From Gracilimonas sp034520725 (GTDB lineage: Bacteria; Bacteroidota; Rhodothermia; Balneolales; Balneolaceae), in contig JAXHNH010000012.1 of assembly GCA_034520725.1 (NCBI GenBank), positions 21,427 to 85,426 on the forward strand: 64,000 nt of DNA, read 5' to 3'. Below, in pieces: positions 48,527 through 58,535 of the stretch (positions are counted from its first letter, which is position 1; each line of letters begins with the position of its first letter). The notes under the pieces are model-generated. The model was given only the letters and a program-made list of their open reading frames with translations. It did not search any database and was not told the origin of the DNA. The position numbers were made by a program, and so were the translations under genes.

Positions 48527-49381
48527 ATGAAAGGAAACCCGAATTCACATCTCACCGCCAAGGAACGGGATAAAGTTTCGTATCCTACCCGAAAGCTCTT
48601 CAACATGGGAGTGATTGAAGGTGAGGTTCTGGATTTTGGTTCCGGCTTTGGAAAAGATGTGGAATTTCTGAATGCTAAAGAATATCAATTGCACCGCTTA
48701 CGATCCGCATCATGCGCCCGATTATCCCGATCAAGAAATTTGATACCATTCATTTGCCAGTATGTGCTGAACGTTCTGCTTCCTGAAGAACAAGCTGAGG
48801 TGTTGATGTCGGTGAGTGAATTATTGAAACCAACTGGGAAAGCATTTTTTACCGTCCGACGGGATTTGAAAAGAGTTGGCTATCGAACGCATTATGTTCA
48901 TAAAGTTCCGACGTATCAATGCAATGTGAAGTTGCCCTACAAATCCTTTTTCAAAAATGATTTTTGTGAGATCTATGAATATCGGCATTTCACTCAGGTT
49001 GATAATGGGTTGGAAGGAATTTTTGAAAATCCATCTTCTGATGCAGAACTGATCTCGGAACTGGCTACGGTGTACAGCATCTACGATAAATTTCCGGTCA
49101 GCAAAGGACATGCGTTGGTGATACCAAAAAGGAAATCAGCCAACTATTTTGAAATGACGGACAAAGAAAAAACCGCTTGTCAGATCATGGTAGAACGGGT
49201 CAAAGATATACTAACCAAAAAATACAATCCTGACGGCTTTAACATCGGCTTCAACATGAATGAAGCCGCTGGACAAACCGTCTTTCACACGCATATTCAC
49301 GTTATTCCACGATACAAAGGAGATGTAGAAAATCCCCGTGGTGGGATTAGAAATGTGATTCCGGGGATGGGGGATTATTGA
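48527..49381 (+). CDS. Class I methyltransferase fused to HIT-family hydrolase
   Basis: 284-residue fusion. The N-terminal SAM-dependent methyltransferase has VLDFGSGFGKDVEFL as its nucleotide loop. A short stretch (48695-48760) reads better in another frame, EYNCTAYDPHHAPDYPDQ, then FDTI; small insertions enter and leave that frame. Then come YVLNVLLPEEQAEVL and KAFFTVRRDLKR. The C-terminal HIT domain (about 180-284) has VSKGHALVIPKRKSANYFE and FHTHIHVIPRYKGD, the histidine triad that hydrolyses nucleotidyl adducts, and ends GIRNVIPGMGDY. Its place between HNH and helicase genes suggests a role in DNA modification or in clearing nucleotide by-products. I do not know the methyl acceptor. Confidence 0.85.
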   Translation: MKGNPNSHLTAKERDKVSYPTRKLFNMGVIEGEVLDFGSGFGKDVEFLNAKEYQLHRLRSASCARLSRSRNLIPFICQYVLNVLLPEEQAEVLMSVSELLKPTGKAFFTVRRDLKRVGYRTHYVHKVPTYQCNVKLPYKSFFKNDFCEIYEYRHFTQVDNGLEGIFENPSSDAELISELATVYSIYDKFPVSKGHALVIPKRKSANYFEMTDKEKTACQIMVERVKDILTKKYNPDGFNIGFNMNEAAGQTVFHTHIHVIPRYKGDVENPRGGIRNVIPGMGDY

Positions 49382-49402
49382 ATCAAAATTTTTAAAAAGA
49401 AT

Positions 49403-52400
49403 ATGATTAAAGAGTTACTTCAAGAAGGTTTATACGATGAATTGCTTTCAGAAAAGAAGAAAGAACTTTTAGCAAATGAAGCATTTGAAAAGCAATTAGA
49501 AACTGTAGATGCTGAAGAATTTTCCACGTATGCAGCAATATATTTAGAGCGATTTTTAAGAATCACGCTCGATAATATTAAACCAAAAGAGACCCGGATA
49601 AAAAAGGGGCTAGAATTGTGTAATTCTTTTATCAAACAGCTTTCCGAAATCAATAAAAGTTTTGATGAAAAAGATTTTGCTACAGAAGAAATTTTGCTTT
49701 CTGTTTTAAATCGACAAAATGAGACAAAAAAGAAATCAACTGATCTAATACATCCTGGTATACCATTATCCCAATCGGCTTTACTTGTAAACTCTCGGGA
49801 TGAGTACCGAATCGGTTTTGAGTTAAAAAAAGAAATTCAAAGCGCCGATCGAGTTGACTTCATTTGCTCATTTATCAAATGGTCAGGTTTAAGATTGCTA
49901 AAAGAAGAGATGAAAAAGTGCATTGATCAAGGTGTTGAAGTTAGAGTCATCACTACGGTTTATATGGGAGCGAGTGATAAAAAAGCAATTGACGAGCTTC
50001 TAGAAATGGGTGCAAAAGTAAAAGTTTCCTATGACACAAGAAGAACAAGACTTCATGCTAAAGCTTGGTTATTCCATAGAAATACGGGTTATAGTACAGC
50101 TTATGTCGGCTCCTCAAATCTCTCTGCCAGTGCTCAAACTGACGGTTTAGAGTGGAACGTAAGGATCTCAAATATTGAATCGCCTCATTTAATTCAAAAG
50201 TTTGAGGCGTCCTTTGAAAGTTATTGGAATAGTGAAGAGTTTAAGATTTATAAGGGAAGTGATAAGGAAAAGAAAGTACTTAGTGCTGCTCTTAATCAAG
50301 AATCTACAATTAAATTTGATCAGACTTTCTTTGACATAAAGCCCTACTCGTTTCAGCAAGAAATTTTAGAAAAACTTGAACTGGAAAGAGTCGTAAAAGA
50401 AAACAAGAAAAACCTAGTTGTTGCAGCTACTGGTACTGGAAAAACTGTTATTTCTGCTTTTGATTATAAAAATTTCAGTAATGAATTCGATGGAGAACCT
50501 AAGCTACTTTTCGTTGCTCATCGTAAGGAGATTTTAAAGCAAAGTCTTCAAACTTTTCGTCAGATTTTAAAAGAGAGTAGTTTTGGGGAATTATATGTAG
50601 ATGGATCCATTCCCAATGAATGGAATCACGTTTTTGCATCCATTCAGTCACTTCATTCAGGTGAGTTCAATTTTGAAAAAGATCATTTTGATGCAATTAT
50701 AATTGATGAATTTCACCATGCAGAGGCAAACACTTACCAAAGACTATTAGATTATGTAGAGCCTAAATATTTATTAGGATTAACTGCTACTCCAGAAAGA
50801 ACAGATGGAAAAAATGTAATGGACTTTTTTGGCGGTAAAGCTACCGCAGAATTAAGAGTTTGGGATGCCATAGAAAAAGGCCTCCTTTCACCTTTCCAAT
50901 ATTTTGGTGTCCATGACAACACAGACTTATCAAATGTAAATTGGGTGCGAGGTAAATATGATCGAGCCGAGTTAGAAAACTTATATACTTCATCAGAAGA
51001 TCGCATGGCTTTTATAGAAAAAGAGTTGAAGGATAAAGTTAGGGATCCATTTGAAATGAAAGCTCTGGGATTTTGTGTGGGAGTTCAACATGCACAATAT
51101 ATGGCACAGAAATTTAACGAGATGGGGATACCAAGTATCCACTTATCAGGTAATTCAGATCGTACAACTCGTGACTCAGCAATCTCAAAACTCAGAAAAG
51201 GCGAAGTAAATGCAATTTTTACTGTAGATCTTTTCAATGAAGGCATAGACATTCCTGAAGTTGATACCATTTTATTTTTAAGACCAACAGAGAGCTCAAT
51301 TTTGTTCACCCAACAGCTTGGTCGTGGACTTCGACTTTCGGAGGAAAAGGAATGTTTGACAGTCCTTGATTTTATTGGCTATTCGAATAAGAAATTTAGT
51401 TACTCAAATAAGTTCAGTTCTTTAGTAAATGTTCATGGTCGAAAACTCCATAGGCATTTAGAAAATGGATTTCCGGTTCTTCCTACTGGATGCGCTGTAG
51501 AATTGGATAAGGTTTCTCAAGAAATTGTTTTGAATAATATCAAAGATTCTATTGCTTCAAACCGACCACAGATAGTTGCACTTTACAATAGTGTAGAAAG
51601 GCCGGAATCACTTCGACAGTTTTTTGAGAAAACTGAACTTCATTTAGAGGATTTCTACAAAAATGATCTTTATTTCACACAGCTTAAAAGAGAAGCAGGT
51701 CTAATTACAGATGATCAAACCGATGAAGAAAAAGCTTTTGGAAGATCAATAATTAGAAGCATTCACATTGATAGCATCTCAAGGTTAAAATGGAGTAAAT
51801 ATTTCTTTTCAAACTCGAAACCTCCTTCAACTTCAAAGCTTGATAAACAAGAATTAACCTATTTAAAGATGTGGGCAGCAAATTTTGGTGAAGAAAAAGA
51901 AATTAGCCAGCTTGAAAAGCTAATAACTAGATTCTGGAGCTACCCTGAAGTAGTTAATGAGTATTGTGCATTAATGGAGTATTTATTGAATGAAGTCACA
52001 CACAGAACCAAGCTTTGGGAAAATCCCCATGATGTACACTTAGAGTTACATGCAAAGTATAGTCGTGACGAAATTATGGCTGCCTTTAATGATATTCGAA
52101 ACGGCAAGTTGTATCTGCCAAGAGAAGGAGTATTCTTTCACAAAGAAACAAAATGTAATCTTCTTTTTGTGACATTAAATAAAAGTGAGAAGGATTATTC
52201 TCCTTCCACGATGTATCGCGATTATGCAATTTCAGATACTTTGTTTCACTGGCAAACTCAAAGTAATACTAAACCAACTACCAAAAAGGGTCTCCGCCAT
52301 TTAGAACATAGTGAGAAAGGGATTACTCCACTTCTATTTATCAGATCACAAAGACGTGATGAAAGGAGAGAAACTGAACCATATTTTTTTGTTGGTCCAG

Positions 52401-52507
52401 TTGAATTAAGTAAATGGGAGGGTTCTCAACCTATGGATATAGTTTGGAAGGTAGAAGAACCACTACCCGCAGATATTTATAAAACTACCTCTATAAGTAA
52501 AGATTAA
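49403..52507 (+). CDS. PLD nuclease - DEAD/DEAH helicase - DUF3427 fusion
   Basis: 1,034-residue intact protein. Residues 120-300 form a phospholipase-D-type nuclease domain with RLHAKAWLFHRNTGYSTAYV and GSSNLS (single HxK motif). Residues 330-680 are an SF2 helicase: VVAATGTGKTV (Walker A), IIIDEFHHAEAN (motif II, DEFH), LLGLTATPERTD (motif III), and QQLGRGLRLSE (motif VI). Residues 700-1034 correspond to DUF3427, ending with VGPVELSKWEGSQPMDIVWK. Fusions of this kind are found in restriction and defence contexts. It starts 21 bases after the HIT gene and is followed 5 bases later by a small gene. Codon use is more AT-rich than in the core genes. Confidence 0.92.
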   Translation: MIKELLQEGLYDELLSEKKKELLANEAFEKQLETVDAEEFSTYAAIYLERFLRITLDNIKPKETRIKKGLELCNSFIKQLSEINKSFDEKDFATEEILLSVLNRQNETKKKSTDLIHPGIPLSQSALLVNSRDEYRIGFELKKEIQSADRVDFICSFIKWSGLRLLKEEMKKCIDQGVEVRVITTVYMGASDKKAIDELLEMGAKVKVSYDTRRTRLHAKAWLFHRNTGYSTAYVGSSNLSASAQTDGLEWNVRISNIESPHLIQKFEASFESYWNSEEFKIYKGSDKEKKVLSAALNQESTIKFDQTFFDIKPYSFQQEILEKLELERVVKENKKNLVVAATGTGKTVISAFDYKNFSNEFDGEPKLLFVAHRKEILKQSLQTFRQILKESSFGELYVDGSIPNEWNHVFASIQSLHSGEFNFEKDHFDAIIIDEFHHAEANTYQRLLDYVEPKYLLGLTATPERTDGKNVMDFFGGKATAELRVWDAIEKGLLSPFQYFGVHDNTDLSNVNWVRGKYDRAELENLYTSSEDRMAFIEKELKDKVRDPFEMKALGFCVGVQHAQYMAQKFNEMGIPSIHLSGNSDRTTRDSAISKLRKGEVNAIFTVDLFNEGIDIPEVDTILFLRPTESSILFTQQLGRGLRLSEEKECLTVLDFIGYSNKKFSYSNKFSSLVNVHGRKLHRHLENGFPVLPTGCAVELDKVSQEIVLNNIKDSIASNRPQIVALYNSVERPESLRQFFEKTELHLEDFYKNDLYFTQLKREAGLITDDQTDEEKAFGRSIIRSIHIDSISRLKWSKYFFSNSKPPSTSKLDKQELTYLKMWAANFGEEKEISQLEKLITRFWSYPEVVNEYCALMEYLLNEVTHRTKLWENPHDVHLELHAKYSRDEIMAAFNDIRNGKLYLPREGVFFHKETKCNLLFVTLNKSEKDYSPSTMYRDYAISDTLFHWQTQSNTKPTTKKGLRHLEHSEKGITPLLFIRSQRRDERRETEPYFFVGPVELSKWEGSQPMDIVWKVEEPLPADIYKTTSISKD

Positions 52508-52512
52508 GACTC

Positions 52513-52759
52513 ATGAATAAAATTCATCAAAAAGGTTGCGAATATTTAGCCCCTAACAAAACCATCGAGGAGCTAATTATAAAAAATGGGTTTGATGTAA
52601 AAAACTGTGTTTGTCTATAATTACATGGGAATTTCATTTCGCCTATTTAGCAACCTCAAACAATTAAATGATTTTTTTCAGAATACCGCTACGGAAGAAC
52701 TTCATTTTCAATCCGAGTTTGATTTAGACAATTACCTTTTTAGATGCCGTTTAAGTTAG
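52513..52759 (+). CDS. Small protein, last gene of the island operon (one frameshift)
   Basis: About 81 residues if one base is removed near 52610: MNKIHQKGCEYLAPNKTIEE LIIKNGFDVK, then NYMGISFRLFSNLKQLNDFF and QNTATEELHFQSEFDLDNYL. It starts five bases after the helicase stop, so it is translated with it. I recognise no family. It may be an accessory or immunity-like factor of the system, or simply a truncated gene. The following 250 bases hold no gene. They include the GAAGACGCGTCTTC palindrome (about 52863-52876) and the promoter of the HU-like gene. Confidence 0.5.
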
Positions 52760-53010
52760 ACCATCTTGAATTTCATTCCACACGTCTTCCTCCATCCACC
52801 ACACGTAACCGCTCCCAAAATCACGTGTGATTTTCTCTCCCAACACGCGTGATCGTTTTCGCGAAGACGCGTCTTCGTTTTGAGTGCCTGTTTACTCGCA
52901 TCTTAATGTTAGATCGCAGAAAATGCACAACATAGCCGTCGCCCCTGGGGTTAACAAGTACGTCATATCTGAGATGGATGGCGCCTAAACCCTAACAAAA
53001 CGGAGGAGAG

Positions 53011-53400
53011 ATGTCTATCAAGTATAACATCATTCAAAAAGGCACTCCCGGAATAGTGGGAGGAGGCGATAAGAAGTTTTACGCGTCTAATAAAGTAACC
53101 GGTCAGGCCGGTATCGATGAACTGACCGAACGCATCGAAAAGATCAGTACCGTAAGCGGATCAGATATACGAGCAGTGCTCTACGGACTGGCAGATGTGG
53201 TGCCCAGTTTGCTCAGAGACGGACTATCCGTCAATATATCCGACCTGGGATTCTTCAGGGTCAGCATCAGTTCCGATCCGTCGGATGCTGAGGAAGAAGT
53301 CACTAAAGCCAACATCCGCGGAGCGAAGATCCTGTTCCGCCCCGGCGACAAGTTCAAGGAGATGCTTCAAACGCTGAAGTTCGAGAAAGCAGGATCATAG
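53011..53400 (+). CDS. HU-like DNA-binding protein (Bacteroidota-type)
   Basis: 129-residue protein of the HU/IHF fold in the longer form common in Bacteroidota. It opens with SIKYNIIQKGTPGIVGGGDKK, has the helical part ELTERIEKISTVSGSDIRAV and the strand region VNISDLGFFRVSISSD, and closes with the FRPGDKFKEMLQTLKF tail. It is preceded by a strong GGAGGAG ribosome site and followed by a terminator, so it is its own transcript. It binds DNA non-specifically or at bent sites. It lies inside the 76-bp inverted repeats but is probably an older resident than the nuclease operon. Confidence 0.85.
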   Translation: MSIKYNIIQKGTPGIVGGGDKKFYASNKVTGQAGIDELTERIEKISTVSGSDIRAVLYGLADVVPSLLRDGLSVNISDLGFFRVSISSDPSDAEEEVTKANIRGAKILFRPGDKFKEMLQTLKFEKAGS

Positions 53401-53450
53401 ACCTTTTCCTATGAGGTCGATATACACTAAACAGTAACCCATGATCCAAC

Positions 53451-53485
53451 AAGCCCGGCTTCCTGATAAGGGATCCGGGTTTTTT
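53451..53485 (+). terminator. Intrinsic terminator of the HU-like gene
   Basis: Stem AAGCCCGG / CCGGGTTT with a loop of about 16 bases and a run of six T. It lies 50 bases after the stop. The orphan hairpin at 47234-47266 has the same general design. Confidence 0.7.
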
Positions 53486-53518
53486 GTATTGAATAATGAA
53501 CTTTGATGCCCTTTTTGA

Positions 53519-53736
53519 CTAGTCATGCGAACTAAGTGAACAAAGTGAATACACTTGTGGAAATTCTCCCTTATCTACTCAGGTGCTCGCTTTAGGGAGA
53601 TTGCTTCGTTGTTGTACCTCATAAACCTGCATTAAATTACTATCCGCCTCGCAAAGACCGGGCTTTGGATGTTTGGTGAGTTGTATTTTGTAGAATCCTG
53701 CTAATCCTGTATATAATCCTGTAAATCCCGGTTCAA
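53519..53736. repeat. Dispersed repeat composite
   Basis: Two repeat types are joined. 53519-53690 is a diverged copy of the GTCATTGCGAAGGCTG...CCGCCTCGCAAAGACC repeat (other copies at 56771 and 58071). 53694-53736 is a right half of the palindromic AATCCTG...AAATCCCGGTTC element. The rest of the 53401-54225 interval holds the right inverted repeat and a GTCATCTTGAGG...CAGAATGACCG repeat (53964-54070), but no gene. Confidence 0.7.
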
Positions 53737-53887
53737 AATTATAATGCTTTTCCAATCCCAAACCCATCCATCACCCCGCCCTCACATAATCAGGACTCAC
53801 AAACCAACATCAAACTGGGCGAAATGATGGATTACATTTGTCTGCTAAGAAAGCACTAAAACACCAATTAACTACAAAACCTGCCAA

Positions 53888-53963
53888 TGCGTCTTCTCCC
53901 CTGTGCAAGGGGAGAAACAAAGAGGGGAAAGGAATATCGAATATCCAACAAGGAACACCCAAT
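53888..53963 (-). repeat. 76-bp inverted repeat, right copy
   Basis: Exact reverse complement of 46896-46971. It begins TGCGTCTTCTCCCCTGTGC and ends AACAAGGAACACCCAAT. The outside bases differ on both sides, so the match is bounded. The distance between copies is about 6.9 kb. Confidence 0.95.
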
Positions 53964-54225
53964 GGTCATCTTGAGGGTACTCCCGAAAGATCTGCAAAAG
54001 CAGGCAACAGCTTGGTAACTCAGTTCAGGCCTGTGTATGATTCCTTCGAGAAGTATCTTCAGAATGACCGTCTCGCTGCATGGCACCAGAGTTTATGGCA
54101 AGCCCTTGATCTATTTGGTTGCTCGCTTATATCTCTACACTATTTGCCGGCTTTCATTTGCAAACCTCGCCGGAAGGCACTTACTTACCGTTCAATCATT
54201 TTTAAACTCAAAAGGGTATTTCAAA

Positions 54226-56449
54226 ATGTCTCGTATCATGTTCTTTATCCTGCTTGCAGGGATCATCTCACAAATCCATCAGCCGGCCTTAGCGCAGGAG
54301 CTCAAACCTTTCACTCCGGATGAAATGCTGAAGGTGGAGAATACCAATATCACGGGCATCACTGATGACGGGCGATTTGTGGCCATCACTTCCTCATCCC
54401 AGCGCGACCGGCTGGGGATCGATCATTTCAGCTTTGCCGATCCAACCTATGTGCAGCAGCGTACCTCCCGCCTGTATGTGTTGAATACGGAGAATGGAGA
54501 ACAAAATGAGGTCACTGACGGACCTGCCGTCATTCAGGGCACGGCCTGGTCTCCGGATAATAAAACCCTGGCGGTTATCCTGATGGACGAACAGCGGGTG
54601 ACCCTGCACATGTATGATGCCGAACGGGATCGCCTGCGGGAGTTCAAGCCAAGGACCGATCTGGATATCGCTTCCAATACCGAACTGAACTGGATGCCGG
54701 ATGGATCGGGATTGATGCTGTCATTGAGAGCCGATGGGTGGAGAACCAAAGCCGATTCTATGTATACGGCCATCAACGATGGTCCGGTGGTGATACAGGA
54801 TTCTGAAAATGATTTCCTGGCCTGGGACCGCGTGTGGATGCAAAACGATCGATCGGTGCTGGCGCTGGTACATACCGGTTCGCGGCAAGTCACAGAACTC
54901 ACCGATGAAGTCATGGTGGCTTCCCTCAATATCCCGGAAGACGGATCTTTTGTAGCCGTCACACAGGAAATTCCGCTGAAAACAGATTATACCCGATCCG
55001 ATGATGCCAGCGAAGAGCTGATGGTGACCATCAACCTGAATGATCCGGCACAGCGCGATACCCTGATCTCCCGAACGGAAAAAGCACTGGATCTGAATTG
55101 GGATCCCGCCGGAACGACATGGGCCTGGACGGATGAGGGAAAAGTATTTGTCCGCCACATCGCAGATACGTGCCGGAACCGAGATCACCGCCAATCGCTA
55201 TGATCTTACTGAAAAGGGAGATACCACTGACACAACCAGCCTGGAATTTAGCTTCAGCAGATGGAGCCAAAGCGGAGCCTCGATGCTCTTGCGTTCCGAT
55301 AAGGGATATCACCGCATCGACACGGCCGGGACAGATATGGAACTGGTCTTTGAGTTTCCGGAAGATGAGGAAAGTAAGCCGAGGTTAGACCTGATGCATT
55401 GGTCGGATGATGACCGCTACCTGTATTTCAGTTCCTCAGCCCGCGACGAATGGCAGCGCGGAATGGTTCGATATGATATTGAAGCTCAGGAGATGGAGAC
55501 CCTCCTGATAGATGATCAGCTTTATTCAGACTGGACGTTTGCAAAGGATGCGGATGTCCTCGCGTTTGAACGGGCTGAAGGGAATCAACCCTATGAGGTG
55601 TATGTCAGTAATTATGAACTAAGCGATCTTCGTCGCCTGACCAATTTCAATGATTGGCTCAGTGAATACGCCATCCCTGAGATCGAACTCATTCAGTACA
55701 TGGATGTGGACGGCGATACTCTGTACGGCGTACTTTTTTATCCGGCCAACTATGAGGAGGGGAAGCAGTATCCGCTGATCGCCTATATTTACGAAAATTT
55801 CTTTGATAATTCGTTTAACGCACTGGCTAATGTATTGGCCAACCGTGATTATTTTGTACTCCGCCCGTCCGTGGATCTGGAGCTTGGCTATCCCGGTGAA
55901 GGATGGGTGAAAGGTGTGACCACAGCCATCAATAAACTGATGGAACGAGGCCTGGTGGATGGCTCGAAGCTGGGTGTGGAAGGCATTAGTTATGGCGGCT
56001 TCGGAGCCAACCTGCTGATCACACAAACGGACCGGTTTGCAGCTGCCATCAACAACTCCGGAAAGGTGAATATGATCAGCTTTCTGGGCGATAGTCCCAA
56101 GATCGGCACCAGAAATTATTCTGCAGCGGAAGTGGGCCAGGATCGAATCGGTCAGACTTTTTGGGAGGCACCGGATAAATACGTTGCCCACAGCGCCGTT
56201 TTCTTTGCGGATCGCATAACCACGCCCCTGCTCATCCTGAGTGGAGAAGGCGACTGGAATGTCCCTGCCGACAATCAGCGGGAAATGTATTATGCCTTAC
56301 GCCGCCTCGGTAAATCGGTGAAATGGGTGAATTACATGGATGCTGGTCATGGCGCAGGCCTGGCAGGTACAGAAGAAGATTTTTACCATCAGTGGGAAAC
56401 CGTATTTAACTGGTACGAAGATCACTTCACAGAAAAAGAAGAAGAATGA
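54226..56449 (+). CDS. S9-family prolyl oligopeptidase-like peptidase (one frameshift)
   Basis: Exported serine peptidase of about 740 residues. Start MSRIMFFILLAGIISQIHQP at 54226, with a signal ending in ALAQ. The N-terminal half is a beta-propeller (GTAWSPDNKTLAVILMDEQR, LNWMPDGSGLMLSLR, MHWSDDDRYLYFSSSA). The C-terminal alpha/beta hydrolase has GVEGISYGGFGANLLI with the serine, LSGEGDWNVPADNQREMYY with the aspartate, and MDAGHGAGLAG with the histidine. One extra base near 55167 breaks the frame between HIADT and AGTEITANRYD. It should degrade peptides in the periplasm. Confidence 0.87.
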
Positions 56450-56943
56450 GCGTTTGAATATTGATAGTTTTTAGTTTTGAGTTTTGAGTTTTCGGTTGGG
56501 TGGATATGGATCCTGCTAATCCTGTACATAATCCTGTAAATCCTGGTTCAAAAACGGAATACCCGGCAACCCGGCAACGAATAGGCAAGATCCTTCTCTG
56601 CTACAGCCGGCGGATCTGGATGACGCCTTTAGGTTTGGGAGCTCGCATATGCCTGGGTACTAAACCCAGCACCGGAGAGTCCCCCCTGGATGTGACCGAG
56701 GGGTGTTAGTGCATATCGAATATCGAACAAGGAATAATATGAATTTTGGAATGCCCCTTGGCAGGGGGGAGTCATTGCGAAGGCTGAAGTGAACGAAGTG
56801 GACCGCGGCCTGTGGCGATCTGTCTGTAAGCTACTTGGGAGCTCGCATCGGGGAGATTGCTTGGCGTCGAGTCTGATTGGTAAACCTACGTTACGCCTCC
56901 GCCCGCCTCGCAAAGACCGGGCTTTGGATGTTTGCTTGCTCAC
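56450..56943. repeat. Intergenic repeat mosaic
   Basis: No gene. Contains the right half of the palindromic AATCCTG element (56510-56550), an ATATCGAACAAGGAATAATA copy with GCCCCTTGGCAGGGGGGAG (56715-56770), and a GTCATTGCGAAGGCTGAAGT...CGCCTCGCAAAGACC copy (56771-56920). Confidence 0.65.
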
Positions 56944-57256
56944 TTATGTTTCGGAAGAGAGAAAATCAGCTATTATTCTGTCGGTTTTCTCATATCGGTT
57001 ATTACATGAATTGTATTTCCCGACACTTCGTATATAACAGAATGGTGCTTTGTATGTCACGACTCTCCTTCATTCGGGAATTTTTGAGATGCCGGATAAA
57101 GTTTTGGGAAAGATAGGACTCTATTTTCGAAGGCTTTCAATCGATTCAATAAAGAAATGAACTCATTTCAGTCCATTCATCCATTACATATTCTTTGATC
57201 TCTTTGAGTCTGTCTGAAGCTTCTCTTGACCAAACAACTCTTTCAAAGTCAGCCAT
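56944..57256 (-). CDS. ParE/RelE-type toxin (frameshifted)
   Basis: About 104 residues after correction. It begins MADFERVVWSREASDRLKEI then KEYVMDEWTE, the typical start of ParE-like toxins, continues FIESIESLRK in the next frame, and ends RIIADFLSSET at 56944. The frame breaks near 57155 and at one or more later places. Its start overlaps the end of the antitoxin gene by 8 bases (57249-57256), the usual coupling of such pairs. The toxin would act on gyrase (ParE) or on the ribosome (RelE); sequence alone does not decide. Confidence 0.62.
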
Positions 57257-57473
57257 GTTTTTTCCAAAACTCTTGACTACTCACGGTATCGCCATCCTGA
57301 ATATTTTGACGCCCCCTTTCAACAGAATCTAATTCAGTCTGAGTTAGATCTTCGAACCAATCCCCGCCGGTATCCGCTTTCTTCATAAGTTGAAGAGTTT
57401 CAAGAAGGTCTTTATTACCCGGCTTTGAGATCCATTCAACTAATTCCTCATTGACTCCATTATGATCTTCCAT
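57249..57473 (-). CDS. Antitoxin of the ParE/RelE-type pair
   Basis: 74-residue acidic protein, MEDHNGVNEELVEWISKPGN at the start and LTQTELDSVERGRQNIQDGD followed by TVSSQEFWKKHG at the end. The last part resembles the toxin-binding tail of antitoxins in which a TxxE...G-x-x-D/E-x-G segment is followed by S-x-E-x-x-K-x-x. It precedes and overlaps the toxin gene. Both sit in the middle of repeat mosaics with no other gene within 480 bases. Confidence 0.6.
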   Translation of the reverse strand: MEDHNGVNEELVEWISKPGNKDLLETLQLMKKADTGGDWFEDLTQTELDSVERGRQNIQDGDTVSSQEFWKKHG

Positions 57474-58535
57474 ATAAATTACCTGATTATTTAAATCAAT
57501 ATAATAAAAATTTTGAGGTCAACCGCTTTGATTTGGGCCGGGTGACCCTAATAATCAGAGTGGTAAATTTTAGATTCAACTGACCAACGGATCGATTTGC
57601 CACGAAAGCACTAAAACACGAAATGGGGAAGTGAATATCAGAATATCGAACAAGGAAGATTGAATTTCGAAGGTTTGTTGGTGGTATGGGGAATGGGTTA
57701 GATTTTGAGTGTTTAGTTTTGAGTTTGAGTGGTTGGATATGAATCCCGCTAATCCTGTATATAATCCTGTAAATCCCGGTTCAAAACAGGATACAGGTAC
57801 ATCGGCTGAACCAGGCTATTTCGCTCAACGGCAGAGCGTGTGGAGCGAGGCTATGAGGCAGCCGGGATCCTTCTCCGCCAGCCGGCGGATCAGGAGGACG
57901 CCTTTTAGGTTTGGGTGCTCGCTTATGGCTGGGTACTAATTCCAGCAACGGAGAGTCTCCCCTTGAGGGGAGAGGGCATATCAGCTTGCTGATGTGACCG
58001 AGGGGTGTTAGTGAATATCGAATATCGAACAAGGAATAATGAATCTTGAAATGCCCCCTTTTTAAGGCCAAGTCATTGCGAAGGCTGCAATGAACGAAGT
58101 GAATACAGCCTGTGGCAATCTGTCTGATCTACTTAGGAGCTCGCATTGGGGAGGTTGCTTGGTTGTTGTACTTCATCAGCCTGCATTAGACTACCATCCG
58201 CCTCGCAAAGACCTAGCTTATTCGCTCCAACGCAGATCGTATGAAACGAGATGTAATACAGGCAGTTCCAAGCCTGCCACGCCAGCTGAAACTCGAAACT
58301 CAAAAGTTCGGAAACTCCTCACTTCATCACTTAATCACTTCATCACTCAAAACAGATAAAAAAGAAAAAAGTTCAGCCATGCATTTACCATTCATTATGC
58401 TGTCCATAATATTTATTAATGGTTTTCTTGTTTACATAAATATTAATTTATGCACCGCAAAAGAACGGTTAGTTATTATTACCATTAAAGTGCATGTCAA
58501 ATTTTTCGGCATGACCCAAATGATCTGAAACCTGA
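57474..58535. repeat. Long non-coding repeat mosaic
   Basis: More than 1 kb without a gene. Parts: ATATCGAACAAGGAA at 57642; the right half of the palindromic element at 57741-57785; a CTATTTCGCTC...GCAGAGCGTGTGGAG copy at 57817 (also 60035); a TCTCCCCTTGAGGGGAGA hairpin at about 57956-57973; ATATCGAACAAGGAATAATG at 58020; and GTCATTGCGAAGGCTG...CCGCCTCGCAAAGACC at 58071-58213. The last 170 bases are AT-rich and should hold the sbtA promoter. Confidence 0.65.
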
